Below are positions 53,953 through 62,814 of a stretch of 64,000 nt of DNA, in pieces. A model generated the notes under the pieces. That model had not been told where the DNA came from and searched no databases. It worked only from the letters and a program-made list of their open reading frames with translations. Within the stretch, counting starts at the first letter, position 1. The number at the start of each line of letters is the position of its first letter. The translations under genes were made by a program, and so were the position numbers. Source of the stretch: UBA935 sp031556725 (GTDB lineage Bacteria > Bacillota > Clostridia > Lachnospirales > Lachnospiraceae); NCBI GenBank assembly GCA_031556725.1, contig JAVBSL010000006.1, forward strand, positions 62,001 to 126,000, read 5' to 3'.

Positions 53953-54792
53953 ATGTTTGGTTATATTATTATTAATCAGGGCGAAATGAAATTTAAAGAA
54001 TATGAAGTCTACCATTCATACTATTGCGGACTATGCCGTACCTTGAAGGAAAAGTACGGCTTACGGGGGCAGTTGACGTTATCCTATGACATGACTTTTC
54101 TGGTAATGCTTCTGACCAGTCTGTATGAGCCGGAAACGATAACCGGCCGCAGTAATTGTATTGCCCATCCTTTTGAGAAGCATGCAACCAGCAGGAACGT
54201 GTTTAGTGAGTATGCTGCCGATATGAATATTCTGCTGACTTACTTTAAATGTATTGATGATTGGGAGGATGAAAAGAAATGCAATAAATTTCTTCTGGGC
54301 GAGGTTTTGCGCCCGGCTTACCGTAAGATCAGAAGGAATTATCCCGATAAGGCATATCGGATCGAAAAGTCGATGGCTGATCTGACCGCACTGGAAAAGC
54401 GGAATGAAAATGATATTGATAAGATGTCCGGCTTGTTTGGCGAAGTGATGGCTGAAATTATGGACTATAAGCCGGATGAGTGGAGTGAAAGCTTAAGACG
54501 GATCGGCTTTTACTTGGGCAAGTTTATCTATTTGATGGATGCCTATGAGGACATCGAAAAAGATTTAAAAGATATGAATTATAATCCTTTTTGGAAAAAA
54601 TATGATAATCCGGATTTTGAAGAGGAATGCAGTACAATTTTAACCATGATGATGGCCGAATGCTCCAAAGAGTTTGAGAAGCTGCCGGTTATCGAGAATG
54701 TTGAGATATTACGGAATATATTGTATTCCGGAGTATGGTATCGTTATGAGCAGGTAAAGGAAAAACGTCAGAAGGAACAGGAAAATGAGTGA
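53953..54792 (+). CDS. DUF5685 family protein
   Basis: A 279-residue protein starting MFGYIIINQGEMKFKEYEVY and then HSYYCGLCRTLKEKYG, the DUF5685 signature. It is mostly helical, with cysteines in CGLC, NCIAHPF, FKCIDDWEDEKKC that could bind a metal. An all-alpha fold with DDWED and MDAYEDIEKD acidic clusters recalls prenyl-synthase-like helical proteins, but this is only a visual hint. It overlaps the J-protein gene by 8 bases, indicating translational coupling. Confidence 0.82.
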   Translation: MFGYIIINQGEMKFKEYEVYHSYYCGLCRTLKEKYGLRGQLTLSYDMTFLVMLLTSLYEPETITGRSNCIAHPFEKHATSRNVFSEYAADMNILLTYFKCIDDWEDEKKCNKFLLGEVLRPAYRKIRRNYPDKAYRIEKSMADLTALEKRNENDIDKMSGLFGEVMAEIMDYKPDEWSESLRRIGFYLGKFIYLMDAYEDIEKDLKDMNYNPFWKKYDNPDFEEECSTILTMMMAECSKEFEKLPVIENVEILRNILYSGVWYRYEQVKEKRQKEQENE

Positions 54793-55510
54793 TCCCTATC
54801 AGGTTCTGGGTGTTTCGCGGAATGCCACAGAAGAGGAAATCAAAAAATCATATAAAAACCTTAGCAGAAAGTATCATCCCGATGCCAATATCAACAATCC
54901 TAATAAGGATCAGGCTGAGGAAAGGTTTAAAGAAATTCAGCAGGCCTATCAGCAGGTGATGAAGGAACGGACGGAAAGGTATCAGTATGGCAGCCAGGGA
55001 ACCGGCGGCAGTTATGGCGGAGCCGGTGGTTATGGAGGCTTTGGAGGTTTTGGGAGCTTCGGTGGTTTCGGAAGCTTTGGCGGCTTTGGTGGTTTTGAAC
55101 GTGGCGGCAGTACCGGCTACGAAGAAGATAATTATCTGCGTGCTGCCGGTAATTATATCCGCAACGGTTATTACAAGGAAGCGCGGACCGTTTTGGATGA
55201 TATTAACGTGCAAGAGCGAAATGCCCGCTGGTACTATTACAGTGCTTTAGCTCATTCCGGAATGGGCAATCAGGTGTCGGCTATGGAGCATGCCAGAAAA
55301 GCAGCCGCCATGGAACCGGGGAACAGCGATTACCAGAACCTGGCCTATCAGATGGAAAATGGCGGAACCTGGTACAGGCAGCGGCAGAGCACCTACAGTC
55401 AGCCTTATTCAGGGGGCAGCAGTATGTGTATGAAGTTGTGTATTGCCAATATAATCTGTAATCTGTGCTGTGGCGGCGGCGGTTTATGCTGTAACCCGTA
55501 CAGGTATTAA
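54785..55510 (+). CDS. J-domain protein with G/F linker, TPR-like helices and Cys-rich tail
   Basis: A 241-residue DnaJ-like cochaperone. The J domain (~3-65) has LSRKYHPDANINN with the HPD tripeptide that stimulates Hsp70. A glycine/phenylalanine region of repeated GGFGSFGGF units follows (~75-105). Helical repeats (~118-200) look TPR-like (WYYYSALAHSGMGNQVSAME). The tail is cysteine-rich (CMKLCIANIICNLCCGGGG). It is not DnaJ itself: the zinc-finger and C-terminal peptide-binding domains are absent. It probably works with the DUF5685 protein. Confidence 0.85.
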   Translation: MSDPYQVLGVSRNATEEEIKKSYKNLSRKYHPDANINNPNKDQAEERFKEIQQAYQQVMKERTERYQYGSQGTGGSYGGAGGYGGFGGFGSFGGFGSFGGFGGFERGGSTGYEEDNYLRAAGNYIRNGYYKEARTVLDDINVQERNARWYYYSALAHSGMGNQVSAMEHARKAAAMEPGNSDYQNLAYQMENGGTWYRQRQSTYSQPYSGGSSMCMKLCIANIICNLCCGGGGLCCNPYRY

Positions 55511-55520
55511 TATAACATAA

Positions 55521-55548
55521 AAAAGTCCGGTGGTTAGCCGGACTTTTT
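55521..55548. terminator. Bidirectional terminator
   Basis: AAAAGTCCGG pairs with CCGGACTTTT around a short loop, between the J-protein gene and the converging pyrophosphatase gene. Confidence 0.88.
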
Positions 55549-55558
55549 GCGTGCAATT

Positions 55559-57637
55559 TTAGAAAATGGAGAAAGTAATAAAAAGTGTTGACAATAAGGA
55601 AGCAATCAAAGAAACTACTGTAATCTGCGTGTTGATGGAAGGCCCGGCAGTATCTTTAAAAGGATCACCTACCGTATCACCCACAACAGCGGCTTTATGA
55701 GCATCAGAGCCTTTACCGCCTTCATGGCCGGACTCCACGTATTTCTTGGAGTTGTCCCAAAGGCCGCCGGCATTGGACATGAACAGTGCCAGCAAAAGAC
55801 CGCTGATAATGTTACCGGTGAGGAAGCCGCCGATGGCATTTACGCCACCGATAAAGCCTACCAGAAGGGTGGCAATGATGGCCATCAGTCCGGCCGGAAT
55901 TAACTCTTTCAAAGCACCGGTTGTAGCAATGTCAATACATTTATCGTATTCGGGTTCGGCTTTTCCTTCACGCAGTCCGACGATTTCATTAAACTGACGG
56001 TGGATTTCAGCAACCATACGCTGGGCATTGCGGTCAACACCAAGCATCAGCATGGCCGAGAATACAGCGGGAATGGATGCCCCCACGATCATACCAAAGA
56101 ATACCAGGGGATTCATAATATCAAAGCCGGTGAGTCCTGGAACGCCTAATTCAGCCGCAGCCACATTTACTTCACTCATAAAGGCTCCAAGCAGAGCGAT
56201 AACCGTCAGACCGGCAGCCGCAATGGCAAATCCTTTGGTAACCGCTTTAACGGTATTGCCGGCAGAGTCCAATTCATCGGTAATGCTTAGGACCTCATCA
56301 CCCAGATCGCCCATTTCAGCCAGGCCCCTGGCATTATCCACAATCGGGCCGAAAGCATCGTTGGAAATAATCATACCGACGATGGAAAGCATTCCGACAG
56401 CGGCCATTGCAATACCAAACAGGGCATATTCGGTGCCTCCTAACGGTTCGCATAATTTATAAGCACCAAGAGCAGCAATGCCAATCCCCACCATGGCCGG
56501 AAGGACACTTAAGAAACCATAAGAGATACCGGATAAAATGGTAAAGGCAGAACCGGAACGGGAAGCTTTGGCAACAAAGTGAACCGGTTTTTTGGAATCA
56601 TCGGTAAAATAATCGGTGGCAATACCAATAACGACACCAACACCAAGCCCCAGAATACAAGCGCCCCAGATCCGCCATTCATAACCCAGTAGAAGGGTGG
56701 CTAATGCGGTCAATGCCGCATAAACGGCAGTGGTTACGTAAGTGCTGGCGTTCAGTGCTCTGGTCGGATTGCCATTCTTACCAATCCTGGCGGTAAGGGC
56801 ACCAATAATGGAAGCCAGCAGGCCTAAGGCAGCATAGCAAAATACCATTCCCACGTTCAGAGTGCCGCCGGTAAGTTTATCAAGAGAAGAAGCAATAACC
56901 AATGCGGCAGCCATAGAGGCAACATTGGAGTCGAATAAGTCAGCGCCCATTCCGGCAACATCGCCTACGTTGTCACCAACGTTATCAGCGATAACCGCAG
57001 GGTTACGGGGATCATCTTCCGGAATACCAAGCTCTACCTTACCGGTCAGGTCAGCACTGATATCGGCTGTTTTGGTAAAAATACCGCCCCCGGCTTTGGC
57101 AAAAAGTGCCAGTGAGCTTGCGCCGAAGCTGAACCCTAAGATAGCAGTGGCATCGTTGGTTAAAAAGTAAACTAAAGTTACACCCAAAAGACTGGCACCC
57201 ACAACGGCCATACCCATTACAGCACCGCCGCGGAAACCCAGCAGGAATGCCGGTTTGATTCCCTTTTTGGCAGCTTCGGCTGTTTTGCAATTGGCAATGG
57301 TGGCTACTTCAATACCGATTTTACCGGCAATGGCTGAAATAATCGTACCGGTCAGATAAGCAATTGCCATAATCAGGTTATCTGTTATTTTACCCTGCCA
57401 TATCGGGAGCGGTAAGAACAGAAAAATCAATAGGGCAGCAACACCCGCAAATTTGGCAAGAACAGCATATTCCTTCCTTAAAAAGGTGCGAGCCCCGTTT
57501 TGAATCAGAATACCTACTTTTTGAATCTGTGGATTTTGGGCGGACTGTCGTTTTACCCAGAGATACAGCCAGCCGGCATAAGCAAACGCAATTAAGGAAA
57601 CAAAAACAGAACAAATTTGAATAAATGATAAACTCAC
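55559..57637 (-). CDS. hppA: Membrane-bound ion-pumping pyrophosphatase
   Basis: A 692-residue polytopic pump that couples pyrophosphate hydrolysis to cation export. Active-site motifs are DDPRNPAVIADNVGDNVGD, GADLFDS and, near the C-terminus, DTVGDPFKDTAGPS. Lys464 in GNTVKAVTKG occupies the position where K+-dependent enzymes have alanine, which points to the K+-independent, proton-pumping class. The start is GTG at 57637, right after AAGGAGG; the upstream extension lacks support. The gene stands alone between terminator and tRNA region. Confidence 0.93.
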   Translation of the reverse strand: MSLSFIQICSVFVSLIAFAYAGWLYLWVKRQSAQNPQIQKVGILIQNGARTFLRKEYAVLAKFAGVAALLIFLFLPLPIWQGKITDNLIMAIAYLTGTIISAIAGKIGIEVATIANCKTAEAAKKGIKPAFLLGFRGGAVMGMAVVGASLLGVTLVYFLTNDATAILGFSFGASSLALFAKAGGGIFTKTADISADLTGKVELGIPEDDPRNPAVIADNVGDNVGDVAGMGADLFDSNVASMAAALVIASSLDKLTGGTLNVGMVFCYAALGLLASIIGALTARIGKNGNPTRALNASTYVTTAVYAALTALATLLLGYEWRIWGACILGLGVGVVIGIATDYFTDDSKKPVHFVAKASRSGSAFTILSGISYGFLSVLPAMVGIGIAALGAYKLCEPLGGTEYALFGIAMAAVGMLSIVGMIISNDAFGPIVDNARGLAEMGDLGDEVLSITDELDSAGNTVKAVTKGFAIAAAGLTVIALLGAFMSEVNVAAAELGVPGLTGFDIMNPLVFFGMIVGASIPAVFSAMLMLGVDRNAQRMVAEIHRQFNEIVGLREGKAEPEYDKCIDIATTGALKELIPAGLMAIIATLLVGFIGGVNAIGGFLTGNIISGLLLALFMSNAGGLWDNSKKYVESGHEGGKGSDAHKAAVVGDTVGDPFKDTAGPSINTQITVVSLIASLLSTLFITFSIF

Positions 57638-57808
57638 ACAAATGCCTCCTTCCGGTATAAAAAGTTTTCTAAAAGTCATAATAATCATACTATTTTTTTA
57701 GTAAAAAAGAAACGGAATTTGTGGCAAATTGTCGAAAAATACACATCTTAACAGAAAATTAACAGAAACTTATGTGCAAAAGATACAAAATGAAATGCGG
57801 GCAAATAC

Positions 57809-57837
57809 TTGACAAATGCGCTGAATTATTGTATCAT
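57809..57837 (+). promoter_or_regulatory. Sigma-A promoter of tRNA-Arg
   Basis: TTGACA, 17-base spacer, TATCAT, 31 bases before the tRNA 5' end. Confidence 0.85.
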
Positions 57838-57867
57838 AAACTTCGTTGCGGATGACGCAATGAATAT

Positions 57868-57941
57868 GTGCGTGTAGCTCAGCTGGATAGAGCGTTTGGC
57901 TACGGACCAAAAGGTCGGGAGTTCGAATCTTCTCACGCACG
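57868..57941 (+). tRNA. tRNA-Arg (anticodon ACG)
   Basis: Cloverleaf visible: acceptor GTGCGTG with CACGCAC, D stem GCTC/GAGC, anticodon stem TTTGG/CCAAA with loop CTACGGA (ACG, read as ICG, for CGN codons), T loop TTCGAAT. The T stem GGGAG/CTTCT uses two G-U pairs. Discriminator base is G and CCA is not encoded. A promoter and terminator flank it, so it is a single-gene unit. Confidence 0.95.
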
Positions 57942-57943
57942 TC

Positions 57944-57970
57944 AAAAAGCACCCTTTTGGGGTGCTTTTT
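57944..57970 (+). terminator. Terminator of tRNA-Arg
   Basis: AAAAAGCACCC with GGGTGCTTTTT, 5-base loop, followed by CTATT. Confidence 0.88.
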
Positions 57971-57973
57971 CTA

Positions 57974-58150
57974 TTACTGAGGACTGGGAGTAATCGGATT
58001 AAGAGCTTGCTCCATATAAACGGCCGGAGTAAGGCCAAGATTTTTATGAATTAAGTCACTTAGGTAACAACTGTTCACACCAATCACATCCGCTATGAGG
58101 GAAAGACTCAGCGGTTCGTTATTTTCGATATTCCGAACAAGGAATGTTCT
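57974..58150 (-). pseudogene. AraC-family HTH remnant
   Basis: Read on the minus strand, this stretch encodes RTFLVRNIENNEPLSLSLIA, then DVIGVNSCYLSDLIHKNLGL and TPAVYMEQALNP before a stop at 57974. That is the first helix-turn-helix of an AraC-type regulator. A stop codon lies just upstream in frame, there is no start, and the N-terminal domain and second HTH are missing. It lies between tRNA-Arg and the GH31 gene, and looks like the debris of a former two-component (YesN-like) or AraC gene. Confidence 0.75.
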
Positions 58151-58205
58151 TTATAACTGGTAATGATCCGCCTGTAGAAAGGCGCTCATTGATGCATCAG
58201 GTGTA

Positions 58206-60263
58206 TCAGATGGAAGCAATGGTCAGATCCAGGGTGCGCTCACCGGTTACCAGAATGTTTCCGGTGGGGTCTACCCGGATGGTATTGTAGTGGGCGGGAT
58301 TGTTATAATCCTTTTCATATCCATTGTCATCATAATAGACGTAGCAGGCCGTATCGGTTACATATCCTAAAAGTTTTAGGGATATGCCGGATACTTCGGT
58401 GATATTTTCGCCTCCCGCAGACAAAGGAATAATACAATTGGGGCGCAGGAAGAAAACAACCGTATCCAAAGGAATATCAATATAATGGTCTCCGGCGGAT
58501 AAAAGCACGGTATCATAATCGGTCAAAGATCTCATCCGTATCATGCGCATTTTTTCGGGCAGATAGACGTAACGCCCCTCTGCGTTTTGCTCGTATACAG
58601 GTGTTATCATTAATTCATCGGAAAGCATAAGCTGGTCTTCAATCCCGGCGGCCCTGGAATCTTCCGGATAGACAAAACGCATTGGCCGGAAAAGCATTTT
58701 ACCTTTTAAGGAGGCCTTTACATATTCACTATAAAGATAGGGAAGCAGTCCGTAACGAATCGATAAAAGGCGGCGGAAGGCATCGGTTTTTTCGAATTGA
58801 TAGATTTCCTGCTCCCTTGTGCCCAGTGCCGAATGGTTTCGCATAAGCGGAGTAAAGATACCAAGAGCAAGAAAGCGTAAAAGCAAGTCTTCCGTGGTAT
58901 TTTCTCCAAAACCGCCCAAATCAGCACCGATATATAAAAAGCCGCACATATTCAAAGAGGGGAGCATTTTTACAGTCAGCAGGATATGTCCCCAGACAGA
59001 CATATTGTCACCTGTCCAGATACCGCCGTAACGGTGCATTCCGACATAGGAAGAACGTGAAAAGATAAGAATACGTTTTTCCGGGAGCAGTTCTTCAAAA
59101 GCTTCAAAAGCCGAGCGGGTCATGTTGTAGCCATACAGGTTATGCACCTTATCATGACAGAGGATGTTACCGTCGGCATTATGATAAAAGGAACGATAAT
59201 CCACATCAGAATTAGAAAGATCTTTTATTTTGTCTCTCAGCTCAAAAAATTCATTGACGCCCAGATTTTTTCCGCAGTAATCACCCAGCTCCTGCAATGT
59301 GGCAGCAAGACGTTCAGGAGTATAGAAAATAGCCGGCTCATTCATGTCGTTCCAAAATCCGTCAATACCTTGGGTTAACAAGATATTGTACTTTTGGCCA
59401 AACCATCGTCTGGCAGCGGGATTTAAAAAGTCGGGGAAACAAACATGACCGGGCCAGACGGCTGCTGTAAAATCGGTACCATCCTCATTTTTGCAGAAAT
59501 AGTTTTTATGAACTCCCTCTTCGTATATGGAATAGCCCTTTTCGATTTTAATTCCGGCATCAATAATGGGCACTAAATGAATGTTTTCCTGCTTCATTTC
59601 TTCCACAAAGGAAGAAAAGTCGGGAAAACGATTTTCATCTACGGTAAAATCCTTGTATTTTTCCATATAGTCGATGTCAAGATACACACTGTCAAGGGGC
59701 AGGTGTTCTTCCCTGTGTCTGCGGACTACCGTGCGGATATCGTCGGCATTTTTATATCCCCAACGGCTCTGGCCATATCCCAGAGCCCATTTGGGTGCGA
59801 TATAGCTTTGGCCGATGAGCTGGCGGAACTGTGTAACGATATCGTTGATGTCTTCGGATTCGATAAAGTATATATCGAGGTTTGCATCCAGAGGAGTGAT
59901 CAATAACTGATTGGATAAAGTATAGCCGATGTCAAAGGTAAGGCGTGCCGGATAGTCGAAAAAGACACCGAATAGATCTTTTTCACTGTCAATTATCAAA
60001 AAGTTATGTGCACCGTACAGAGAGCGTTTGTTTTCTGAGTGATCACAGTCATCAGAGGCAAAACTCTCATAAATCCATCCTCTTTTATTGATTCCCCGAA
60101 CGGCTTCGCCAAGACCGTAAATCCGGGTTTTATCGTCCATGTGATACAAAAAGGAACTGGTTTTAGTCAGGGAAAAATAGGGAAATGAATCCGTGCAGAC
60201 AGGTGTGGATACAGTAACCGCATCGGTGGAAAGAGGACTTCCAAAAGTAAATTTTCTAATCAT
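58206..60263 (-). CDS. Glycoside hydrolase family 31 (alpha-glucosidase)
   Basis: A 685-residue cytoplasmic glycosidase. The N-terminal beta domain (~1-165) carries GLGEAVRGINKRG. The catalytic barrel has LDIDYMEKYKDFTVDENRFP and nucleophile Asp306 in GFWNDMNEPAIF. The acid/base region is IWTGDNMSVWGHILLTVKML, and LMRNHSALGTREQE follows. These match GH31, mostly alpha-glucosidases acting on maltose- or isomaltose-type sugars. No signal peptide, so it hydrolyses imported sugars. Start follows AAAGGAG. Divergent from an AraC regulator and near a sugar ABC transporter. Confidence 0.93.
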   Translation of the reverse strand: MIRKFTFGSPLSTDAVTVSTPVCTDSFPYFSLTKTSSFLYHMDDKTRIYGLGEAVRGINKRGWIYESFASDDCDHSENKRSLYGAHNFLIIDSEKDLFGVFFDYPARLTFDIGYTLSNQLLITPLDANLDIYFIESEDINDIVTQFRQLIGQSYIAPKWALGYGQSRWGYKNADDIRTVVRRHREEHLPLDSVYLDIDYMEKYKDFTVDENRFPDFSSFVEEMKQENIHLVPIIDAGIKIEKGYSIYEEGVHKNYFCKNEDGTDFTAAVWPGHVCFPDFLNPAARRWFGQKYNILLTQGIDGFWNDMNEPAIFYTPERLAATLQELGDYCGKNLGVNEFFELRDKIKDLSNSDVDYRSFYHNADGNILCHDKVHNLYGYNMTRSAFEAFEELLPEKRILIFSRSSYVGMHRYGGIWTGDNMSVWGHILLTVKMLPSLNMCGFLYIGADLGGFGENTTEDLLLRFLALGIFTPLMRNHSALGTREQEIYQFEKTDAFRRLLSIRYGLLPYLYSEYVKASLKGKMLFRPMRFVYPEDSRAAGIEDQLMLSDELMITPVYEQNAEGRYVYLPEKMRMIRMRSLTDYDTVLLSAGDHYIDIPLDTVVFFLRPNCIIPLSAGGENITEVSGISLKLLGYVTDTACYVYYDDNGYEKDYNNPAHYNTIRVDPTGNILVTGERTLDLTIASI

Positions 60264-60281
60264 CGTTAACTCCTTTTGCAA

Positions 60282-60310
60282 ATAGTATTTATATGCTATT
60301 GTAATACTAT
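60282..60310. promoter_or_regulatory. Inverted repeat over the GH31 promoter
   Basis: ATAGTATT and AATACTAT form perfect 8-base arms 13 bases apart. The repeat overlaps the -10 region of the minus-strand promoter (60288-60317) and the GH31 5' leader. It could bind a dimeric regulator or fold in RNA. Confidence 0.45.
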
Positions 60311-60317
60311 CATGCAA
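60288..60317 (-). promoter_or_regulatory. Promoter of the GH31 gene
   Basis: On the minus strand: TTGCAT, 18-base spacer, TATAAA, about 25 bases before the start. The spacer is one base longer than ideal. Confidence 0.5.
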
Positions 60318-60348
60318 CAAATAATAGAAATAATGCGACATATTTTAA
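60313..60348. promoter_or_regulatory. Candidate AraC operator, direct repeats 21 bp apart
   Basis: TGCAACAAATAA at 60313 and TGCGACATATTT at 60334 match at most early positions and are phased by exactly 21 bp, two helical turns. They abut and overlap the -35 of the GH31 promoter. AraC-type dimers commonly use this geometry. Confidence 0.45.
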
Positions 60349-60375
60349 CACAATACTGCTATGGGTGGTGAAAAG

Positions 60376-61272
60376 ATGGATAAAAGATATGATTTAAAAG
60401 AGAAAACACTTCATGGAACGATGTCCATGCCTCTGGGGTACTATTTGTGCCATGTGCCTCAGGATTTTGCGGTTTTGCCGGTACATTGGCATGAGGAAAT
60501 TGAGATAACCAGAATCCGGGAGGGTGAAGTCACGTACTATGTCCAATCGGAGCAATATGTGCTTGGCGATCAAGACCTTCTGGTATTACTGCCGTATACC
60601 TTACATGGGATAGAACAGCGGGAGGGGCATACAATGTGCTCTGACAGTTTTGTTTTCAACTTAAATATGTTAGGGGGAACCTATCCGGATTCCTGTGCGG
60701 TGACCTATTTTTCGCCGTTGTTGGAAGAGCGTGGGAAGATGCCTGTGATTATCAGGAAACAGGAGCGCCGATATGCGGCATTGAACAGGATATTCGATCG
60801 TATTCTATTATGTTATATAAAAAAGGGTTTTGGATATGAACTTAAATTAAAGGCAAGTCTTTTTGAGTTTCTGGGAGAATTACTGACGCCGGAAATGTTA
60901 AATAAAGAAAAAAAACAAAATATACAGGTATTGGAAAAGATCAAGCAGGGAATCAGTTACATACAGGCAAATTATCGGGACGATATTTCCATAAAAGAAC
61001 TTGCTGCGGTTTGCCAATTCAGCGAATATCATTTTATGAGATTGTTCCGCAAGTATACAAATATGACCTGCATTGATTATATCAATACATACCGGCTGTC
61101 TTCTGCTTTGGAAGAGTTGGAAAGCACAGATCATTCCATAACTGAAATTGCGGTAAGCAATGGATTTAATACGATTTCTTATTTTAACAGACTGTTTCGT
61201 CAGAAGAATGGCATGACACCAGGTGAGTATCGCCGATCACTATCAGAGAATGTAATTCGTCTGGAAGAATAA
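60376..61272 (+). CDS. AraC family transcriptional regulator
   Basis: A 298-residue regulator. The N-terminal cupin-like sugar-sensing domain (~1-150) has LPVHWHEEIEITRIREGEV. The C-terminal double HTH (~195-298) has DDISIKELAAVCQFSEYHFM and, later, ITEIAVSNGFNTISYFNRLF. Start at 60376 is set by GGTGGTGAAAAG. It lies between the divergent GH31 gene and the co-directional sugar transporter and probably activates both in response to a sugar. Confidence 0.92.
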   Translation: MDKRYDLKEKTLHGTMSMPLGYYLCHVPQDFAVLPVHWHEEIEITRIREGEVTYYVQSEQYVLGDQDLLVLLPYTLHGIEQREGHTMCSDSFVFNLNMLGGTYPDSCAVTYFSPLLEERGKMPVIIRKQERRYAALNRIFDRILLCYIKKGFGYELKLKASLFEFLGELLTPEMLNKEKKQNIQVLEKIKQGISYIQANYRDDISIKELAAVCQFSEYHFMRLFRKYTNMTCIDYINTYRLSSALEELESTDHSITEIAVSNGFNTISYFNRLFRQKNGMTPGEYRRSLSENVIRLEE

Positions 61273-61276
61273 TTTG

Positions 61277-61340
61277 TGCAAATATAGACACCACAATTGC
61301 AAAAGAAAGCACCTCTAAAATTTTTGATTATAGATATAAT
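61277..61340 (+). promoter_or_regulatory. Candidate AraC-dependent promoter of the sugar transporter
   Basis: Two direct repeats, TGCAAATATAGACACC (61277-61292) and TGCAAAAGAAAGCACC (61298-61313), match at 11 of 16 positions with 21-bp phasing. A TATAAT -10 lies at 61335-61340. The expected -35 (61312-61317) is not recognisable, and the second half-site overlaps it. This is the usual layout of an AraC-activated promoter. Confidence 0.6.
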
Positions 61341-61397
61341 AAAGAAGGATATCCAAATAAGGACGAACACATACTTTAGAAAAATGGGAGGCAAACA

Positions 61398-62774
61398 ATG
61401 AGAAAAAAAATAAAAAGTCTGTTTACAGTAGTAGCAGCAATTACCATGGCCACCAGCATGCTTAGCGGCTGCGGCAGCAGTCCAGCAGAGCCCACCGATG
61501 AAAGCAGCAGCCCGGTAAATGAGGCGGCCGAACCGGTGAAAGAAGCTCCGTCAGAAGAAGCTGTAGCGGAAGAAACAGACAATGCAGGACAAACAATTGA
61601 AATGGAAGTAGGATACACCGATGAAGCTTTGGAAAATTTTCGAGGAATCACTGATGATTTCACCAAAGCAACAGGAATAAATGTTGAATTGATAACCCCC
61701 GGTTCCGACTATGAGACGGTTATGAAAACCAGAATGGCTTCAGGCGATATGCCGGATGTATTTATTACCCACGGATGGTCCATTGCCAGATATAAAGAAT
61801 ACCTGATGGAATTAAATGATCAGCCATGGTTTGGCACGGTGGGAGAATCCATCAAGGGAGTGGTTTCGGACGCTGATGGCAAGGTTTATGTTCTTCCGGT
61901 AACCCAGGGAATTAACGGTCTTATGTACAATAAGGAAGTTCTGGATGCAGCCGGTGTGGACTTGGAGTCTTTAAAGACCATGGATGGTTTTATGGATGCC
62001 TGTGAGAAAATAAAAGAAAACGGAGCAGCACCGGTATATATTGGCGGAAAGGATTACTGGACCAGTGCCAGCTTCCTGGGAACCTTTGCCCCCGCATATT
62101 ATACTGCGGAAGGAGCTGCATATCCGTCAGCAGATCAATTAAAGAACGGAAGCTTCGATTGGGAGAAGGACGGTCTGTATTGCTTTAACGATATCAAAGA
62201 TATGATCAATAACGAATATTTTAATCCGGACTTTATTACAGCCGACGAAACCCAGAGCTTTGAAGCACTGGCCAACGGGAAATGTGCCTTTTTGGTAGGC
62301 GGCGTGGCCCTGGAAAGAATCTTACAGTACAATCCTGATGCAACAATCGGCACCATGCCTGTTCCGGCTACCGCAGCAGATGGAAAGATGCAGTATTCCA
62401 TCGGTGAAGGAAGTGCCTTCGGAATCTGGAAGGATTCAGAATATGTTTCTGAGGCAAAACAATTACTGGAGTTCCTGGCACAACCGGAGACCGCAGCCAG
62501 GATTGTGGAACTGGATGGAATGATTCCTGCTTTGTCCAATATTGAGACGGCGGGCAACCGGACTTATACTGCCTTTACGGAAAGTCAGGCGCTGTTTGCT
62601 GACAGCATTTGTTATGATAATCTTTTTGATCGTGAATACCTGCCCAGCGGGATGTGGTCGGTACTGTCCGACAGCGTTGTGGAAGTGTTTATGGACCCTG
62701 CTGATACGGGTGTCCAGTCAGCAGCAAAGAGTATGCAGGAAAATTATGTGGAAAAATTGGATGCCGGTAATTAG
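61398..62774 (+). CDS. Carbohydrate ABC transporter substrate-binding lipoprotein
   Basis: A 458-residue family 1 extracellular solute-binding protein. The signal peptide ends in MLSGCGSS (lipobox), followed by an acidic, low-complexity linker (~30-65). The binding domain has VGYTDEALENFRGITDDFTK, MASGDMPDVFITHGW and GKCAFLVGGVALERIL. Start follows GGGAGG. It begins a three-gene sugar importer; the neighbouring alpha-glucosidase suggests an alpha-linked glucoside as ligand. Confidence 0.92.
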   Translation: MRKKIKSLFTVVAAITMATSMLSGCGSSPAEPTDESSSPVNEAAEPVKEAPSEEAVAEETDNAGQTIEMEVGYTDEALENFRGITDDFTKATGINVELITPGSDYETVMKTRMASGDMPDVFITHGWSIARYKEYLMELNDQPWFGTVGESIKGVVSDADGKVYVLPVTQGINGLMYNKEVLDAAGVDLESLKTMDGFMDACEKIKENGAAPVYIGGKDYWTSASFLGTFAPAYYTAEGAAYPSADQLKNGSFDWEKDGLYCFNDIKDMINNEYFNPDFITADETQSFEALANGKCAFLVGGVALERILQYNPDATIGTMPVPATAADGKMQYSIGEGSAFGIWKDSEYVSEAKQLLEFLAQPETAARIVELDGMIPALSNIETAGNRTYTAFTESQALFADSICYDNLFDREYLPSGMWSVLSDSVVEVFMDPADTGVQSAAKSMQENYVEKLDAGN

Positions 62775-62814
62775 GAAGCCGGTTTAAAGAATCAGGAAGG
62801 GAATGGTGGTTAAT

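Noticed and set aside
57770..57952. A minus-strand frame across the tRNA
   Set aside because: The translated sequence is the reverse of tRNA-Arg and its promoter; it has no coding features.
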